Origin: Sporosarcina sp. D27
GTDB lineage: Bacteria > Bacillota > Bacilli > Bacillales_A > Planococcaceae
DNA length: 64,000 nt
Reading direction: 5' to 3'
Assembly (NCBI RefSeq): GCF_000586555.1
Contig: NZ_AZUC01000047.1
Location: 124,001 to 188,000 of the forward strand
Position numbers and translations under genes: made by a program. Positions 45,180 through 53,354 of this stretch are shown here, in pieces (the first letter of the stretch is position 1; each line of letters begins with the position of its first letter). Below the pieces are notes generated by a model, which saw only the letters and a list, made by a program, of their open reading frames with translations, did no database searches and was not told the origin of the DNA.

Positions 45180-46834
45180 TATTTTGTCTCTCCTTCCGTC
45201 GTATCAATGACAGCTTCTTTGTCCTGCTTATCGGTATACGTTGGAAGAGTAGCTACTTCTTTCACTTTATCCAAATCTTTTTTAAGTGTATACCAGTTTT
45301 TGTTGGTGTGTGCCGCAATAAGCATTTCAGAACCCGATCCTTTTTGAATCCAAATTCTTCTATGTTGCCAATAGGAACCTTGAATCACACCAATCATAAA
45401 GACGATTCCACCTAACAAAAGAATATAAAGTGTCTTGTCTTTACGGATTGTGAGACCTGATGCATCTCTAGTTTCAGCAGAGAGGAACTTAGCCTCGTAA
45501 TCATTTGGCTCAACTTCTAAAGTCTGTCGAATAGCAACAAAACTCTTCTCGCCATCTGGATGTTCAGGAGTCTTCATATTGAAAATGAATGCTGGGTTGT
45601 TCGGAATAGGAGACTTTGATGAAGGCTGTCCATCGACAATTCCATCATAATCCGCATAATATTCCATGAGTTCGATTGAAGTTCCATTCCCAAGATCATA
45701 ATCTTTAGCCGGCTCGTTCAGATCGATTGTGAATTCTCCAACTGATTGTTCCGTCTTTTTGTTCATCAAAGAGAACGTCATTGTTTTCAATTCACCTGTT
45801 TTGTAATCCATTTGGAAAATGCTATACCCATCAAACTTCAATGGTTTGTTGACAATGATCGGATATTCTTTCATGAATTCTACATCTGAAGAACCTGGTA
45901 GAGAACCTTCTTTTTCTTTATAGAGTTTAACATCAGATTTGAACTCACTCACGATGGCACCGTTATTATCGATTGCCTCACCGAAAACCTCGTCCGCTTC
46001 TCCTTTTGAATACGTTTCTACTGAAAAGTCGACATTTTCAAGTAAATATCCAGGTGCCCCTGGAATTTCTCGCGTTTCCCCTTCGCGGATCCACATCGTT
46101 TCGTCGACGTAAAACCCTGGTATACCACGCATTAACACACCTAATAAAAATATGATAAGTCCTGTATGGTTGACGTAGGGTCCCCAACGTCCAAACCGAT
46201 TCTTTTCAGCGAGGATTGCACCATCTTCGACTTTTACTTTATAGTGTAAATCCTTTAGAGCTTTTTCAGCATTGTTAAAAGATTCATCGGGATCAGAGAC
46301 ATTACTTGCTCCGTAAATTCGTTGTCGTTTCATGAAGGATGGATGACGTTTCGTACGCTGTTTTGTTAATGACTTGTAAAGCGGAATTACCCTGTCCAAA
46401 CTAGCAATAATAATCGAAGTTCCAAGCATGCCGATTAAAACTTTGAACCACCAGCTGTTATACATATCATAAAACCCAAGCTGATAGTATAATTTCCCGA
46501 CAGTACCATAGAGGCGCTCATAGTATTCCAGATACTCTGAAGGATCATTCCCACTCACCGGAACATAGAATTTTTGCGGGAAGATTGTACCTATTGCTGA
46601 CGTCGCTAGAACTGCAATAATTATACTGACACCAATTTTAACACTAGAGAAGAAGTTCCAAATCTTATCGATGACTGATTTTTTATAGGTTTGCGAACGT
46701 CTTGCGGATCCTTCATAACGCATGTCGACCATTTCACTTTTTTGTGCTTCATCAGTAAGCGGTCGACCACACTTTTCGCAAAGGACGGTTCCGAAAGGAT
46801 TTTCGTGACCGCACTGGCATTTAATTTTACTCAT
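45179..46834 (-). CDS. resB: cytochrome c biogenesis protein ResB (Ccs1 family)
   Basis: Partner of ResC in the system II cytochrome c synthetase. The 551-residue protein has an N-terminal zinc-ribbon-like cluster (CQCGH and CEKCG, about residues 5-23), three transmembrane segments in the first half (about 65-85, 125-145, 218-235), a large extracytoplasmic domain, and a last helix near 478-495. The ATG follows AAGGAG by eleven bases. Required for qcrC maturation. Confidence 0.94.
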   Translation of the reverse strand: MSKIKCQCGHENPFGTVLCEKCGRPLTDEAQKSEMVDMRYEGSARRSQTYKKSVIDKIWNFFSSVKIGVSIIIAVLATSAIGTIFPQKFYVPVSGNDPSEYLEYYERLYGTVGKLYYQLGFYDMYNSWWFKVLIGMLGTSIIIASLDRVIPLYKSLTKQRTKRHPSFMKRQRIYGASNVSDPDESFNNAEKALKDLHYKVKVEDGAILAEKNRFGRWGPYVNHTGLIIFLLGVLMRGIPGFYVDETMWIREGETREIPGAPGYLLENVDFSVETYSKGEADEVFGEAIDNNGAIVSEFKSDVKLYKEKEGSLPGSSDVEFMKEYPIIVNKPLKFDGYSIFQMDYKTGELKTMTFSLMNKKTEQSVGEFTIDLNEPAKDYDLGNGTSIELMEYYADYDGIVDGQPSSKSPIPNNPAFIFNMKTPEHPDGEKSFVAIRQTLEVEPNDYEAKFLSAETRDASGLTIRKDKTLYILLLGGIVFMIGVIQGSYWQHRRIWIQKGSGSEMLIAAHTNKNWYTLKKDLDKVKEVATLPTYTDKQDKEAVIDTTEGETK

Positions 46835-46849
46835 TGGATACCATGCTCC

Positions 46850-47377
46850 TTATTCGGGTTGAATGCTCTCCATAAGAGACACAATTTCAGCTTCGCTCAT
46901 TTCTCGAGTAACAATTTGTTTAATAACACCGTTTTTATCGATCAGCATTGTCGTTGGCAAAGGGACCACATTATAACTATTTCGGCTCACACTTTTGTTC
47001 TTGTCGATCAGAACAGGGAATGTTAGTCCGTATTGGTCAATAAATGTATTCACTTTAAACTCGGATTCACCGATATTAACAGAAAGAACCTGAACACCTT
47101 TGTTTGTGAACTCCTTAGAATGCTTTTCAATGTACGGCATTTCTTTTTTACATGGTGGACACCATGTTCCCCAGAAATTTAAAAACACTCCTTGTCCCTC
47201 ATAATCAGAGAGTTTTACTTTCTTTCCATTCATATCCTGTAGTTCAAAGTTCGGCGCTTTATCTCCGACAGCAAGCACTTTTGTTTCTTTCTTAGAAGTA
47301 AGTGCAAAGATAATGGCTGCCGCCAAGACTAGTAAGATCGCTCCTCTAATGAATAGGCGCTTCTTCTTTTTGTCCAT
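46850..47377 (-). CDS. resA: thiol-disulfide oxidoreductase ResA
   Basis: Membrane-anchored extracytoplasmic thioredoxin-like protein that reduces the CxxCH cysteines of apocytochrome c. The ATG at 47377 (AGAGG eight bases upstream) gives 175 residues with an N-terminal anchor (about 8-25) and the active site WGTWCPPCKKE (about 70-80). First gene of resABC, with a perfect -10 box and a ResD-like inverted repeat upstream. Confidence 0.96.
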   Translation of the reverse strand: MDKKKKRLFIRGAILLVLAAAIIFALTSKKETKVLAVGDKAPNFELQDMNGKKVKLSDYEGQGVFLNFWGTWCPPCKKEMPYIEKHSKEFTNKGVQVLSVNIGESEFKVNTFIDQYGLTFPVLIDKNKSVSRNSYNVVPLPTTMLIDKNGVIKQIVTREMSEAEIVSLMESIQPE

Positions 47378-47435
47378 CTTAGCCACCTCTTTCCCCCCCT
47401 AACGTTAGTACTTCGAATCGTTCGTAGCATCCTTC

Positions 47436-47441
47436 ATTATA
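47436..47441 (-). promoter_or_regulatory. -10 element of the resABC promoter
   Basis: A perfect TATAAT lies 59 bases before the resA ATG on the minus strand. The corresponding -35 (about AGCCGA) has almost no consensus match, which fits a promoter that needs an activator such as ResD. Confidence 0.55.
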
Positions 47442-47480
47442 ACAAAGATGTGTTTTCTAATCGGCTTCGTTCGTGAGTGT

Positions 47481-47504
47481 TTTGTGAAACATTTGTGTCA
47501 CAAA
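47481..47504. promoter_or_regulatory. ResD-like inverted repeat upstream of resA
   Basis: TTTGTGA (47481-47487) and TCACAAA (47498-47504) form a 7-bp inverted repeat immediately after the rluB stop, centred about 63 bases upstream of the likely resA start site. The plus strand also reads TTGTGAA-N3-TTT, the pattern of known ResD sites. Confidence 0.5.
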
Positions 47505-48236
47505 TCAGCCAATTTTACCGGTTTCTGCGAGAACACGCAGTTGTTTCACCTCATGAGTAGTCAACTCACGCGCCTCACCCGCATTCAAACCTACTGTGGT
47601 CAGCGATGCAAATGATTCCCGTCGTAATTTCACAACTGGGCATCCAATGGCGTCAAACATACGACGAACTTGGCGGTTTTTCCCCTCAGAAATGGTAATT
47701 TCAACGAGAGCAGTTTGCGTTTTTTTATCCATTGAACGCATCTTAACGTTTGCAGGAGCAGTTAAGCCGTCTTCTAATTCAATTCCATGTTCGAGCTTCT
47801 TGAGTGCTTCCCGAGTTGGAACCCCTTTCACTTTTGCAATGTATTGCTTCCGTATTCCGAACTTCGGATGTGTCATTGTGTAAGAGAAATCACCGTCATT
47901 CGTCATAATGATTACACCCGACGTGTCATAGTCAAGTCTTCCGACCGGAAAAATCCGCTGTTCAACGCCTGGCATAAGATCCAGTACTGTCTTTCGTCCT
48001 TTTTCATCGTGAACCGTTGAAATGTAGCCTCGCGGTTTATACAATAAATAGTAAACGAAGTTTTCTTTGACGACTTGGATACCTTCGACTTCCACTCTAT
48101 CTGAATTTGTCACTTTCGTTCCAAGTTCTGTTACAACGGATCCATTCACTTTAACTTTGCCTTCCAGGATTAACCCTTCAGCTTTTCTACGGGATGCAAC
48201 ACCAGCTCGTGCTAATACTTTTTGTAGTCTTTCCAT
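47505..48236 (-). CDS. rluB: 23S rRNA pseudouridine synthase RluB
   Basis: Converts a uridine of the 23S peptidyl-transferase region to pseudouridine (RsuA/RluB/E/F family). N-terminal S4 RNA-binding domain (about 1-60) and catalytic domain with GRLDYDTSGVIIMTNDGDF (about 98-116) containing the active Asp. The ATG at 48236 is seven bases after AGGTG, giving 243 residues. Located just upstream of resABC as in B. subtilis. Confidence 0.95.
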   Translation of the reverse strand: MERLQKVLARAGVASRRKAEGLILEGKVKVNGSVVTELGTKVTNSDRVEVEGIQVVKENFVYYLLYKPRGYISTVHDEKGRKTVLDLMPGVEQRIFPVGRLDYDTSGVIIMTNDGDFSYTMTHPKFGIRKQYIAKVKGVPTREALKKLEHGIELEDGLTAPANVKMRSMDKKTQTALVEITISEGKNRQVRRMFDAIGCPVVKLRRESFASLTTVGLNAGEARELTTHEVKQLRVLAETGKIG

Positions 48237-48266
48237 TTCCGTCACCTCATTCTTCAGTCTAAAAAA

Positions 48267-48344
48267 TTATGTCATATTTTTATGCAAATGAAAAGAAGAC
48301 CGCATAAAGCCTCCTTGATATAAAGGAATTTGACCTCTTTCCAT
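48267..48344 (-). CDS. possible 25-residue peptide between dacB-like gene and rluB
   Basis: A short frame starting ATG at 48344 encodes MERGQIPLYQGGFMRSSFHL and five more residues (HKNMT). AAGGGA lies eight bases before the ATG. It falls after the upstream terminator and before rluB, where B. subtilis has spmA-spmB. Nothing else supports coding, so this could be chance. Confidence 0.25.
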   Translation of the reverse strand: MERGQIPLYQGGFMRSSFHLHKNMT

Positions 48345-48369
48345 CACGTTTGTCCCTTTTTCATAAAAA

Positions 48370-48402
48370 AGAAAAAAACAGAGGCTTTAAGTAGTCCTCT
48401 GC
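48370..48402 (-). terminator. terminator after the DD-carboxypeptidase gene
   Basis: CAGAGG and CCTCTG pair across an 11-base loop (48379-48401) and are followed by seven T residues on the minus strand. Confidence 0.8.
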
Positions 48403-48449
48403 TTCATAGAGTTTCAACTTTTCTAATCATCTTTTTCGTACAAAAGATT

Positions 48450-49454
48450 TCATTTGCGTTTTAGTTCTACTTCCGCAGTCACCAGTGGCTCTTGGTCGAG
48501 CGAGACTGTCCATTGACCTAGTGATGATTGTGTCCCATCTCGCGGGATTAGCATGACAGAACTAACTTTACTCTTCTCTTCCGGTTTGAGCAACACTTTT
48601 ATAGGTTTCTTCAACTTGGCGGTAACGCCCGGCAAGACTGAATACTCCCCTTTCTTAGCAACAGTTACAACAGAATACTCCTGGAAAACTTTCGCTGAAA
48701 GCGATTTATGAATGTTCCAGTCATTCCCACTGTTCAATGTAACGACAATCACTTTCTTCCCATTCTTCTCGAAGTAAGTGGCTAATGTCCTGCCTGCCGC
48801 TTTCGTAAAACCAGTTTTACCCGCCACCGCGTCTGTGTCAGAGGTGATAAGGCGATGTTTGTTTTCCCAAACCCCGGGTTGTTTGCCCGTCCGGGTATAC
48901 TGCTCCGTAGAAGCAATCTTTTTAAATTCCTTATTTTTCATCCCAAAGTAGAGCATCATCGCAGTATCATATGCAGACGACAAATGCTGTTCATCATGAA
49001 GACCTGAAGGATTGGTGAAGTGCGTATCCTTTAGTCCATAAAGATCCGCCTGTTCGTTCATAAGATGAACGAACCCTTCTTCAGATCCACCTGCATGCTC
49101 AGCTAGTGCCATGGCAGCATCATTTCCTGATCGAAGCATGAGTCCATGCAGTAAATCTTTCGTCGGAACGGTGCTACCCGGTTCTAAATATATCGACGAT
49201 CCTTCCGCTGATGCCGCCCGCTGCGAAATCTCTATTTCTTCACCAGCTGCACCTGATTCAATAAACGTCAAAGCCGTCCAAATTTTTGTTAAGCTCGCAA
49301 TCGGTAACTGATCGTGTGGATTGTCTCCATCCAGTATTCTTCCTGTATCAGCATCGATGACCACCCATGACGAATTTACTGCAGCAGTCGCTGTTGGAAT
49401 GGGCATGAGTACCATTGAAGCACATAGCATCAGTATAGCTAGCACTTTTTTCAA
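48450..49454 (-). CDS. dacB: D-alanyl-D-alanine carboxypeptidase (DacB/DacF type)
   Basis: Penicillin-binding enzyme trimming the terminal D-Ala of peptidoglycan stem peptides. 334 residues: signal peptide (1-24), the SxxK motif SLTK (about 54-57), SGN (about 109-111), and KTG (about 218-220), all intact; a C-terminal beta domain follows. It overlaps scpB by four bases and so is probably expressed with scpAB in growing cells. In B. subtilis this place holds the sporulation gene dacB; the absence of dacF near spoIIAA suggests it might serve more than one role, which is inference. Confidence 0.9.
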   Translation of the reverse strand: MKKVLAILMLCASMVLMPIPTATAAVNSSWVVIDADTGRILDGDNPHDQLPIASLTKIWTALTFIESGAAGEEIEISQRAASAEGSSIYLEPGSTVPTKDLLHGLMLRSGNDAAMALAEHAGGSEEGFVHLMNEQADLYGLKDTHFTNPSGLHDEQHLSSAYDTAMMLYFGMKNKEFKKIASTEQYTRTGKQPGVWENKHRLITSDTDAVAGKTGFTKAAGRTLATYFEKNGKKVIVVTLNSGNDWNIHKSLSAKVFQEYSVVTVAKKGEYSVLPGVTAKLKKPIKVLLKPEEKSKVSSVMLIPRDGTQSSLGQWTVSLDQEPLVTAEVELKRK

Positions 49455-50056
49455 AAACTATTTCCTCCTTCTTCTTGAGCTTCTAATATGTCTTGAAACT
49501 TAGTTAGAAATAGGTCTGTATCTTCATCTTCCTCTGTTTCTTGAAGGAGCGGCGGTAAGTCTTCAAGTGAATTGAGTCCGAACCGATCCAAAAAGTACGC
49601 CGTTGTTGCATAAAGAATCGGCCGACCACTCGCTTCTAAACGGCCTTTTTCCATGATGAATCCTTTGGAAGCAAGTGTCTGAATAGCTCGTTCGGATTTT
49701 ACTCCGCGGACATCGTCTACCTCAACACGTGTAACCGGTTGTTTGTAAGCAATTATCGCCAGTACCTCAAGTGCTGCTTGTGTCATCATTTTAGATGGAG
49801 GGTTTTCAAACAATCGTTTAATATCCTCTGCGTATTCCGCTTTAGTGACTAGCTGAAAGACCCCTCCGTACTGACGTAATGTAATCCCACTCATTCTCCG
49901 TTCTTCGTATCCCGCTAGCAACCGTTCCAAAGCATCTGTCACTTCACCTTCTGTACAAACAGTCAGTGCAGCAAGCTGTTTTAACGTCAGTCCTTCTTCG
50001 CCTGCAACGAAAAGAAAACTTTCTAGGGTAGCTGTTAGGATGTCACCTTCATTCAT
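49451..50056 (-). CDS. scpB: chromosome segregation and condensation protein ScpB
   Basis: Winged-helix (kleisin-interacting) subunit of the SMC-ScpA-ScpB condensin. The ATG at 50056 has GGAGG nine bases upstream and gives 201 residues; the family core ALEVLAIIAYKQPVTR (about 96-111) and VKSERAIQTLASKGFI are present. It overlaps scpA by eight bases and the DD-carboxypeptidase gene by four. Confidence 0.96.
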   Translation of the reverse strand: MNEGDILTATLESFLFVAGEEGLTLKQLAALTVCTEGEVTDALERLLAGYEERRMSGITLRQYGGVFQLVTKAEYAEDIKRLFENPPSKMMTQAALEVLAIIAYKQPVTRVEVDDVRGVKSERAIQTLASKGFIMEKGRLEASGRPILYATTAYFLDRFGLNSLEDLPPLLQETEEDEDTDLFLTKFQDILEAQEEGGNSF

Positions 50057-50810
50057 ACGTCCGTTCCTCCATTTGCATTCTAATCTGTAACCGGTCAAAA
50101 TTCCCGTGTTGTTCTACGATAATATCACTTCGTTTCATTAGTTCAAGAATTGACAAAAACGTGATAATTAAACCATTAATGTCTCCTTCTTCAAACAACT
50201 CTTCAAAATCACAAGTACCACCCTTACGTTCTACTTGACTCATGATCTCATCCATCTTTTCACCGACAGAAATTTCATTATTTGTTATACTGGCAGACAT
50301 AGGCGCTTTCAATCTCCTACGCTGCAACATGCGCTGAAACGCACCGATAAGATCAAACACGTTGAGTTCATCACCAGAATCTATTGGGGCCACGGCACCG
50401 TATGCTTCCACTTCAGTGGGTGGTTTGGTATAGTGGACAGCACGTTCATCAGCAGATTCTTTCAGTTGCACAGCTGCTTCTTTGTATTTTTTGTATTCGA
50501 GTATTCGTGCGATCAGTTCTTCCCGGGGGTCCTCTTCCATGTCGAACTCTTGCCCTTCGTCATCGAACACCTCCCCTTCGTGCACAGGAAGTAGCATTTT
50601 ACTTTTGATTTCTATCAATGTTGCGGCAAGAACCAAGTATTCACTTAGCTCATCAAGTTCGAGTACACGCATCGCATGCAAGTGTTCTATGTATTGGTTT
50701 GTTAACTGCGCCATTGGAATATCATAAATATCAATTTCCAATCGGTTGATTAAATGGAGCAATAAATCTAGTGGACCTTCGAATGCTTCTAGTTTTACAT
50801 TATAAGACAT
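50049..50810 (-). CDS. scpA: chromosome segregation and condensation protein ScpA
   Basis: Kleisin subunit that bridges the two SMC heads. The ATG at 50810 follows AAAAGGTG and gives 253 residues beginning MSYNVKLEAFEGPLDLLL, the family N terminus with the coiled-coil neck-binding helix. The C-terminal winged helix is at about 195-253. Divergent from ypuF. Confidence 0.96.
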   Translation of the reverse strand: MSYNVKLEAFEGPLDLLLHLINRLEIDIYDIPMAQLTNQYIEHLHAMRVLELDELSEYLVLAATLIEIKSKMLLPVHEGEVFDDEGQEFDMEEDPREELIARILEYKKYKEAAVQLKESADERAVHYTKPPTEVEAYGAVAPIDSGDELNVFDLIGAFQRMLQRRRLKAPMSASITNNEISVGEKMDEIMSQVERKGGTCDFEELFEEGDINGLIITFLSILELMKRSDIIVEQHGNFDRLQIRMQMEERTYE

Positions 50811-50862
50811 TTTTTCACCTTTTCTGCTCACAGCAGATGGACTAATGAATAGGAGTGACTGT

Positions 50863-51375
50863 ATGCATCCTTATTTTCATCCGCTCTTCGTCGAGTTTCT
50901 TGTATATTTTAATGACAATCAAGATTATTTCGAGGGCCATGAAGTATTAGAAGAATATTGGAAGTCGATTCCTGGGTACTCAAAGGCACATCCACTTACT
51001 GCTTATATTTTACTGTCTACGGGGATGTATCATTGGAGACGCGGGAATCTGGATGGAGCTTTACGAACAATCACCAAGGCACATCAGAGATTCACCACTC
51101 TCCCATCCAAATACGATGAATATTTAGAAATAGTTGACTTTGACCAACTTATTCAAGACATTACTTTTGCAAAATCTGAGATTTCAGACGGAAATTCGTT
51201 CCGTGCTATCGAACTTTCAATCCACTCTCAGCAACTAATTGAATTAGTCCACCAAACTAAACAAAACCTATATTTACTGACCCCCGGCAGCGATGACGTT
51301 ATTCATAAACATATGCTTAGAGACAGAAGTGATATTCTAAAACTTCGCAACGAAAAGAAGAAGAGCGGACGTTAG
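50863..51375 (+). CDS. ypuF: DUF309 protein YpuF
   Basis: A 170-residue helical protein of unknown function. The DUF309 signature YFEGHEVLEEYWKS (about residues 22-35) is clear. The ATG at 50863 follows GGAG by seven bases. It is divergent from scpA and convergent with ribT, sharing the bases TTAG for both stop codons. Confidence 0.85.
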   Translation: MHPYFHPLFVEFLVYFNDNQDYFEGHEVLEEYWKSIPGYSKAHPLTAYILLSTGMYHWRRGNLDGALRTITKAHQRFTTLPSKYDEYLEIVDFDQLIQDITFAKSEISDGNSFRAIELSIHSQQLIELVHQTKQNLYLLTPGSDDVIHKHMLRDRSDILKLRNEKKKSGR

Positions 51376-51387
51376 CGTTCCGCTCTT
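51361..51387. terminator. bidirectional terminator containing both stop codons
   Basis: AAGAGCGGA (51361-51369) and TCCGCTCTT (51379-51387) form a perfect 9-bp stem. The 9-base loop holds TTAG, which supplies the TAG of ypuF on one strand and the TAA of ribT on the other. Confidence 0.8.
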
Positions 51388-51740
51388 GTTTCTTCCAGAA
51401 CACATTTACTGACAAATGCATCCGTATATTCATTCCCATAGGGAGTTTTGTCCGGAAATTCTTCTTGCAGTTTGGCAACCATTTCTTTCCCGATTCCTTC
51501 GCCCCTAAAGGAGGGGTTGATGGATAGGTGTTGAACGACAAATGACTGGTCTGCAACTTCTGCACCGACAATGCCAATGAGATCTTCTTGTTCCTTCACC
51601 AAATACATTTCCCAGTTATCATCTGTCTCATAACGGGCCATGGTTTCTTGGAGTTGTTTGACAGGCTGGTCACCGGAACTGTATGAAAGAAATCCCATCG
51701 CTATTTTGTGATACGCTTTTTTATAACGAACAAGTTTCAT
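51372..51740 (-). CDS. ribT: GNAT-family protein RibT
   Basis: A 122-residue acetyltransferase-fold protein named for its place in the B. subtilis riboflavin operon; its substrate is not established. The acetyl-CoA motif HLSINPSFRGEGIGKEMV (about residues 71-88) is well formed. Here no rib biosynthesis gene is nearby: ribT has its own promoter and lies next to lysA. Convergent with ypuF. Confidence 0.85.
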   Translation of the reverse strand: MKLVRYKKAYHKIAMGFLSYSSGDQPVKQLQETMARYETDDNWEMYLVKEQEDLIGIVGAEVADQSFVVQHLSINPSFRGEGIGKEMVAKLQEEFPDKTPYGNEYTDAFVSKCVLEETRAER

Positions 51741-51776
51741 GGGTATCCCTTCACTTTCAATAATACTATCTGCTCG

Positions 51777-51805
51777 ATTTTACAGGATTGTCGATCATTT
51801 ATCAA
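51777..51805 (-). promoter_or_regulatory. promoter of ribT
   Basis: TTGATA (51805-51800), 17 bases and TAAAAT (51782-51777) on the minus strand, between the small gene after lysA and ribT. Confidence 0.6.
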
Positions 51806-51813
51806 CTTGGGTC

Positions 51814-51918
51814 TTAGCGCGGATCAATAATCGGTACAACCAAATACCAATATACCGCTCCCCAAACTAATGCCATAATGACAATTCCCAAAAACAAAAG
51901 AAGGTTACGCTTTTTCAT
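51814..51918 (-). CDS. 34-residue single-pass membrane protein, coupled to lysA
   Basis: A very short gene whose ATG overlaps the lysA stop as TAATG, the same coupling seen at dapB and recQ. The product starts MKKRNLLLFLGIVIMALVWG and continues AVYWYLVVPIIDPR: two Lys and one Arg at the N terminus, then one long hydrophobic helix with aromatic residues. I do not recognise the family. Its basic N terminus, clean hydrophobicity and coupled start make it a credible gene. Confidence 0.6.
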   Translation of the reverse strand: MKKRNLLLFLGIVIMALVWGAVYWYLVVPIIDPR

Positions 51919-53243
51919 TACGATTCTTTCCTCACCTTCTGTTGAAGGGAGAGATCTAAACGAGTAATGTCCTCATAAGTCTCTCGTCGGATAACGATTT
52001 GGTGATGTCCTTCTTCTGCAAAAACTACAGCAGGTCTAGGAAGTCTATTGTAATTCCCCGCCATTGAATACGTATACGCCCCCGTACAAAACACTGCTAG
52101 GATATCGCCTTCAGTAACGTCCGCTAGTTTTGCATCCACAATGAGCTTATCTCCTGATTCGCAGCATTTCCCCGCTATCGTAACGGTTGTATCATGAGGA
52201 TCAAACATCCGATTTGCAACTGCCGCTGAATAGTTTGCATCGTATAATGCGGGGCGGATATTATCCGACATCCCACCATCGACTGCAATGTATGTGCGTA
52301 TTCCTGGCACTTCTTTTTCACTTCCAGCTGTGTAGAGAGTTGTTCCTGCATCTCCTACAAGTGACCGACCTGGCTCTATCCAAATTTCGGGAAGTGGATA
52401 GTTCCAACTTTTTGATAATCCTAAGACGACTTCAGCCATTTTTTCTACATATTGAGAGGGTTCTAGCGGGTGATCTTCCTCCGTATACCTGATTCCGAAT
52501 CCTCCACCTAGGTTCAGAACTGTGCAAACAAACGAATGGCTTTCTTTCCACACTTGCATTTTTTTCATTAGTGCTTCTGCTGCATGTGTAAATGCATCCG
52601 TCTCAAAGATCTGAGATCCAATATGACAATGGAGTCCTAGCAATTGTAAATATGGTGCATCGTAAGCAAGTTCAAATGCTTTGTCTGCTTGTCCGTTTTT
52701 AAGGTCAAAACCGAATTTGGAATCTTCTTGCCCAGTCGTAATGAATTCATGAGTGTGAGCTTCTACACCCGGCGTAACTCGTAGCAAGATGTTCATTTGC
52801 TGTTTTCGGGTAGATGCGATTTCTTTCACCATGGACAGCTCTAAAAAGTTATCTACGACAATGCAACCTATTTTTTCATCGAATGCATAGTTTAATTCCA
52901 TATAGCTTTTGTTATTTCCATGGAAGTGAATACGCTCTCTAGGAAAGTTAGCTTTCGCAGCTGTAAACAATTCTCCGCCTGAAACAACATCTAGGGACAA
53001 TCCCTCTTGTGCGGCTAGTTCATAAATGGCAACCGAAGAAAACGCTTTGCTTGCATAAGCAACTTGAGCTTCTATCCCCATCGCTTTAAATGTACTTTGA
53101 AAACCTGCTGCTCGCTTACGAAATAACGCAGTATCATAGACGACAAGCGGTGTGCCATAAACATGCGCAAGATCAATCGCATCTGTGCCACCAATGACTA
53201 AGTGCCCTTTGTCGTTCACCTTTTGAGTTCCGTATAAGTCCAT
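51918..53243 (-). CDS. lysA: diaminopimelate decarboxylase
   Basis: Last step of lysine synthesis, PLP-dependent decarboxylation of meso-diaminopimelate. The 441-residue protein has the PLP lysine in YASKAFSS (about residues 62-69), HCHIGSQI (about 208-215), GGGFGIRY (about 252-259), EPGRSLV (about 299-305) and the C-terminal CESGD. GGAGG precedes the ATG. spoVAF-lysA order is as in B. subtilis. The upstream gap of about 110 bases is too short for a lysine riboswitch. Confidence 0.97.
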   Translation of the reverse strand: MDLYGTQKVNDKGHLVIGGTDAIDLAHVYGTPLVVYDTALFRKRAAGFQSTFKAMGIEAQVAYASKAFSSVAIYELAAQEGLSLDVVSGGELFTAAKANFPRERIHFHGNNKSYMELNYAFDEKIGCIVVDNFLELSMVKEIASTRKQQMNILLRVTPGVEAHTHEFITTGQEDSKFGFDLKNGQADKAFELAYDAPYLQLLGLHCHIGSQIFETDAFTHAAEALMKKMQVWKESHSFVCTVLNLGGGFGIRYTEEDHPLEPSQYVEKMAEVVLGLSKSWNYPLPEIWIEPGRSLVGDAGTTLYTAGSEKEVPGIRTYIAVDGGMSDNIRPALYDANYSAAVANRMFDPHDTTVTIAGKCCESGDKLIVDAKLADVTEGDILAVFCTGAYTYSMAGNYNRLPRPAVVFAEEGHHQIVIRRETYEDITRLDLSLQQKVRKES

Positions 53244-53354
53244 CGGTTACGCCTCCACTCCAATAATTGCGATAAATCTCCTCTTACAGATTCCTATTGT
53301 AGAAGGAGTTGTCTATGGACAAATTTATCACAACTTTTAGGGTGAGGCAATTGT

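Noticed and set aside
47481..47504. Rex or Fnr operator in the resA upstream repeat
   Set aside because: The half sites resemble both, but the separation (10 bases between TGTGA and TCACA) does not fit the 6-base Fnr spacing or the compact Rex site.
53244..53354. Lysine riboswitch upstream of lysA
   Set aside because: The gap is about 110 bases, too short, and none of the conserved L-box segments is present.
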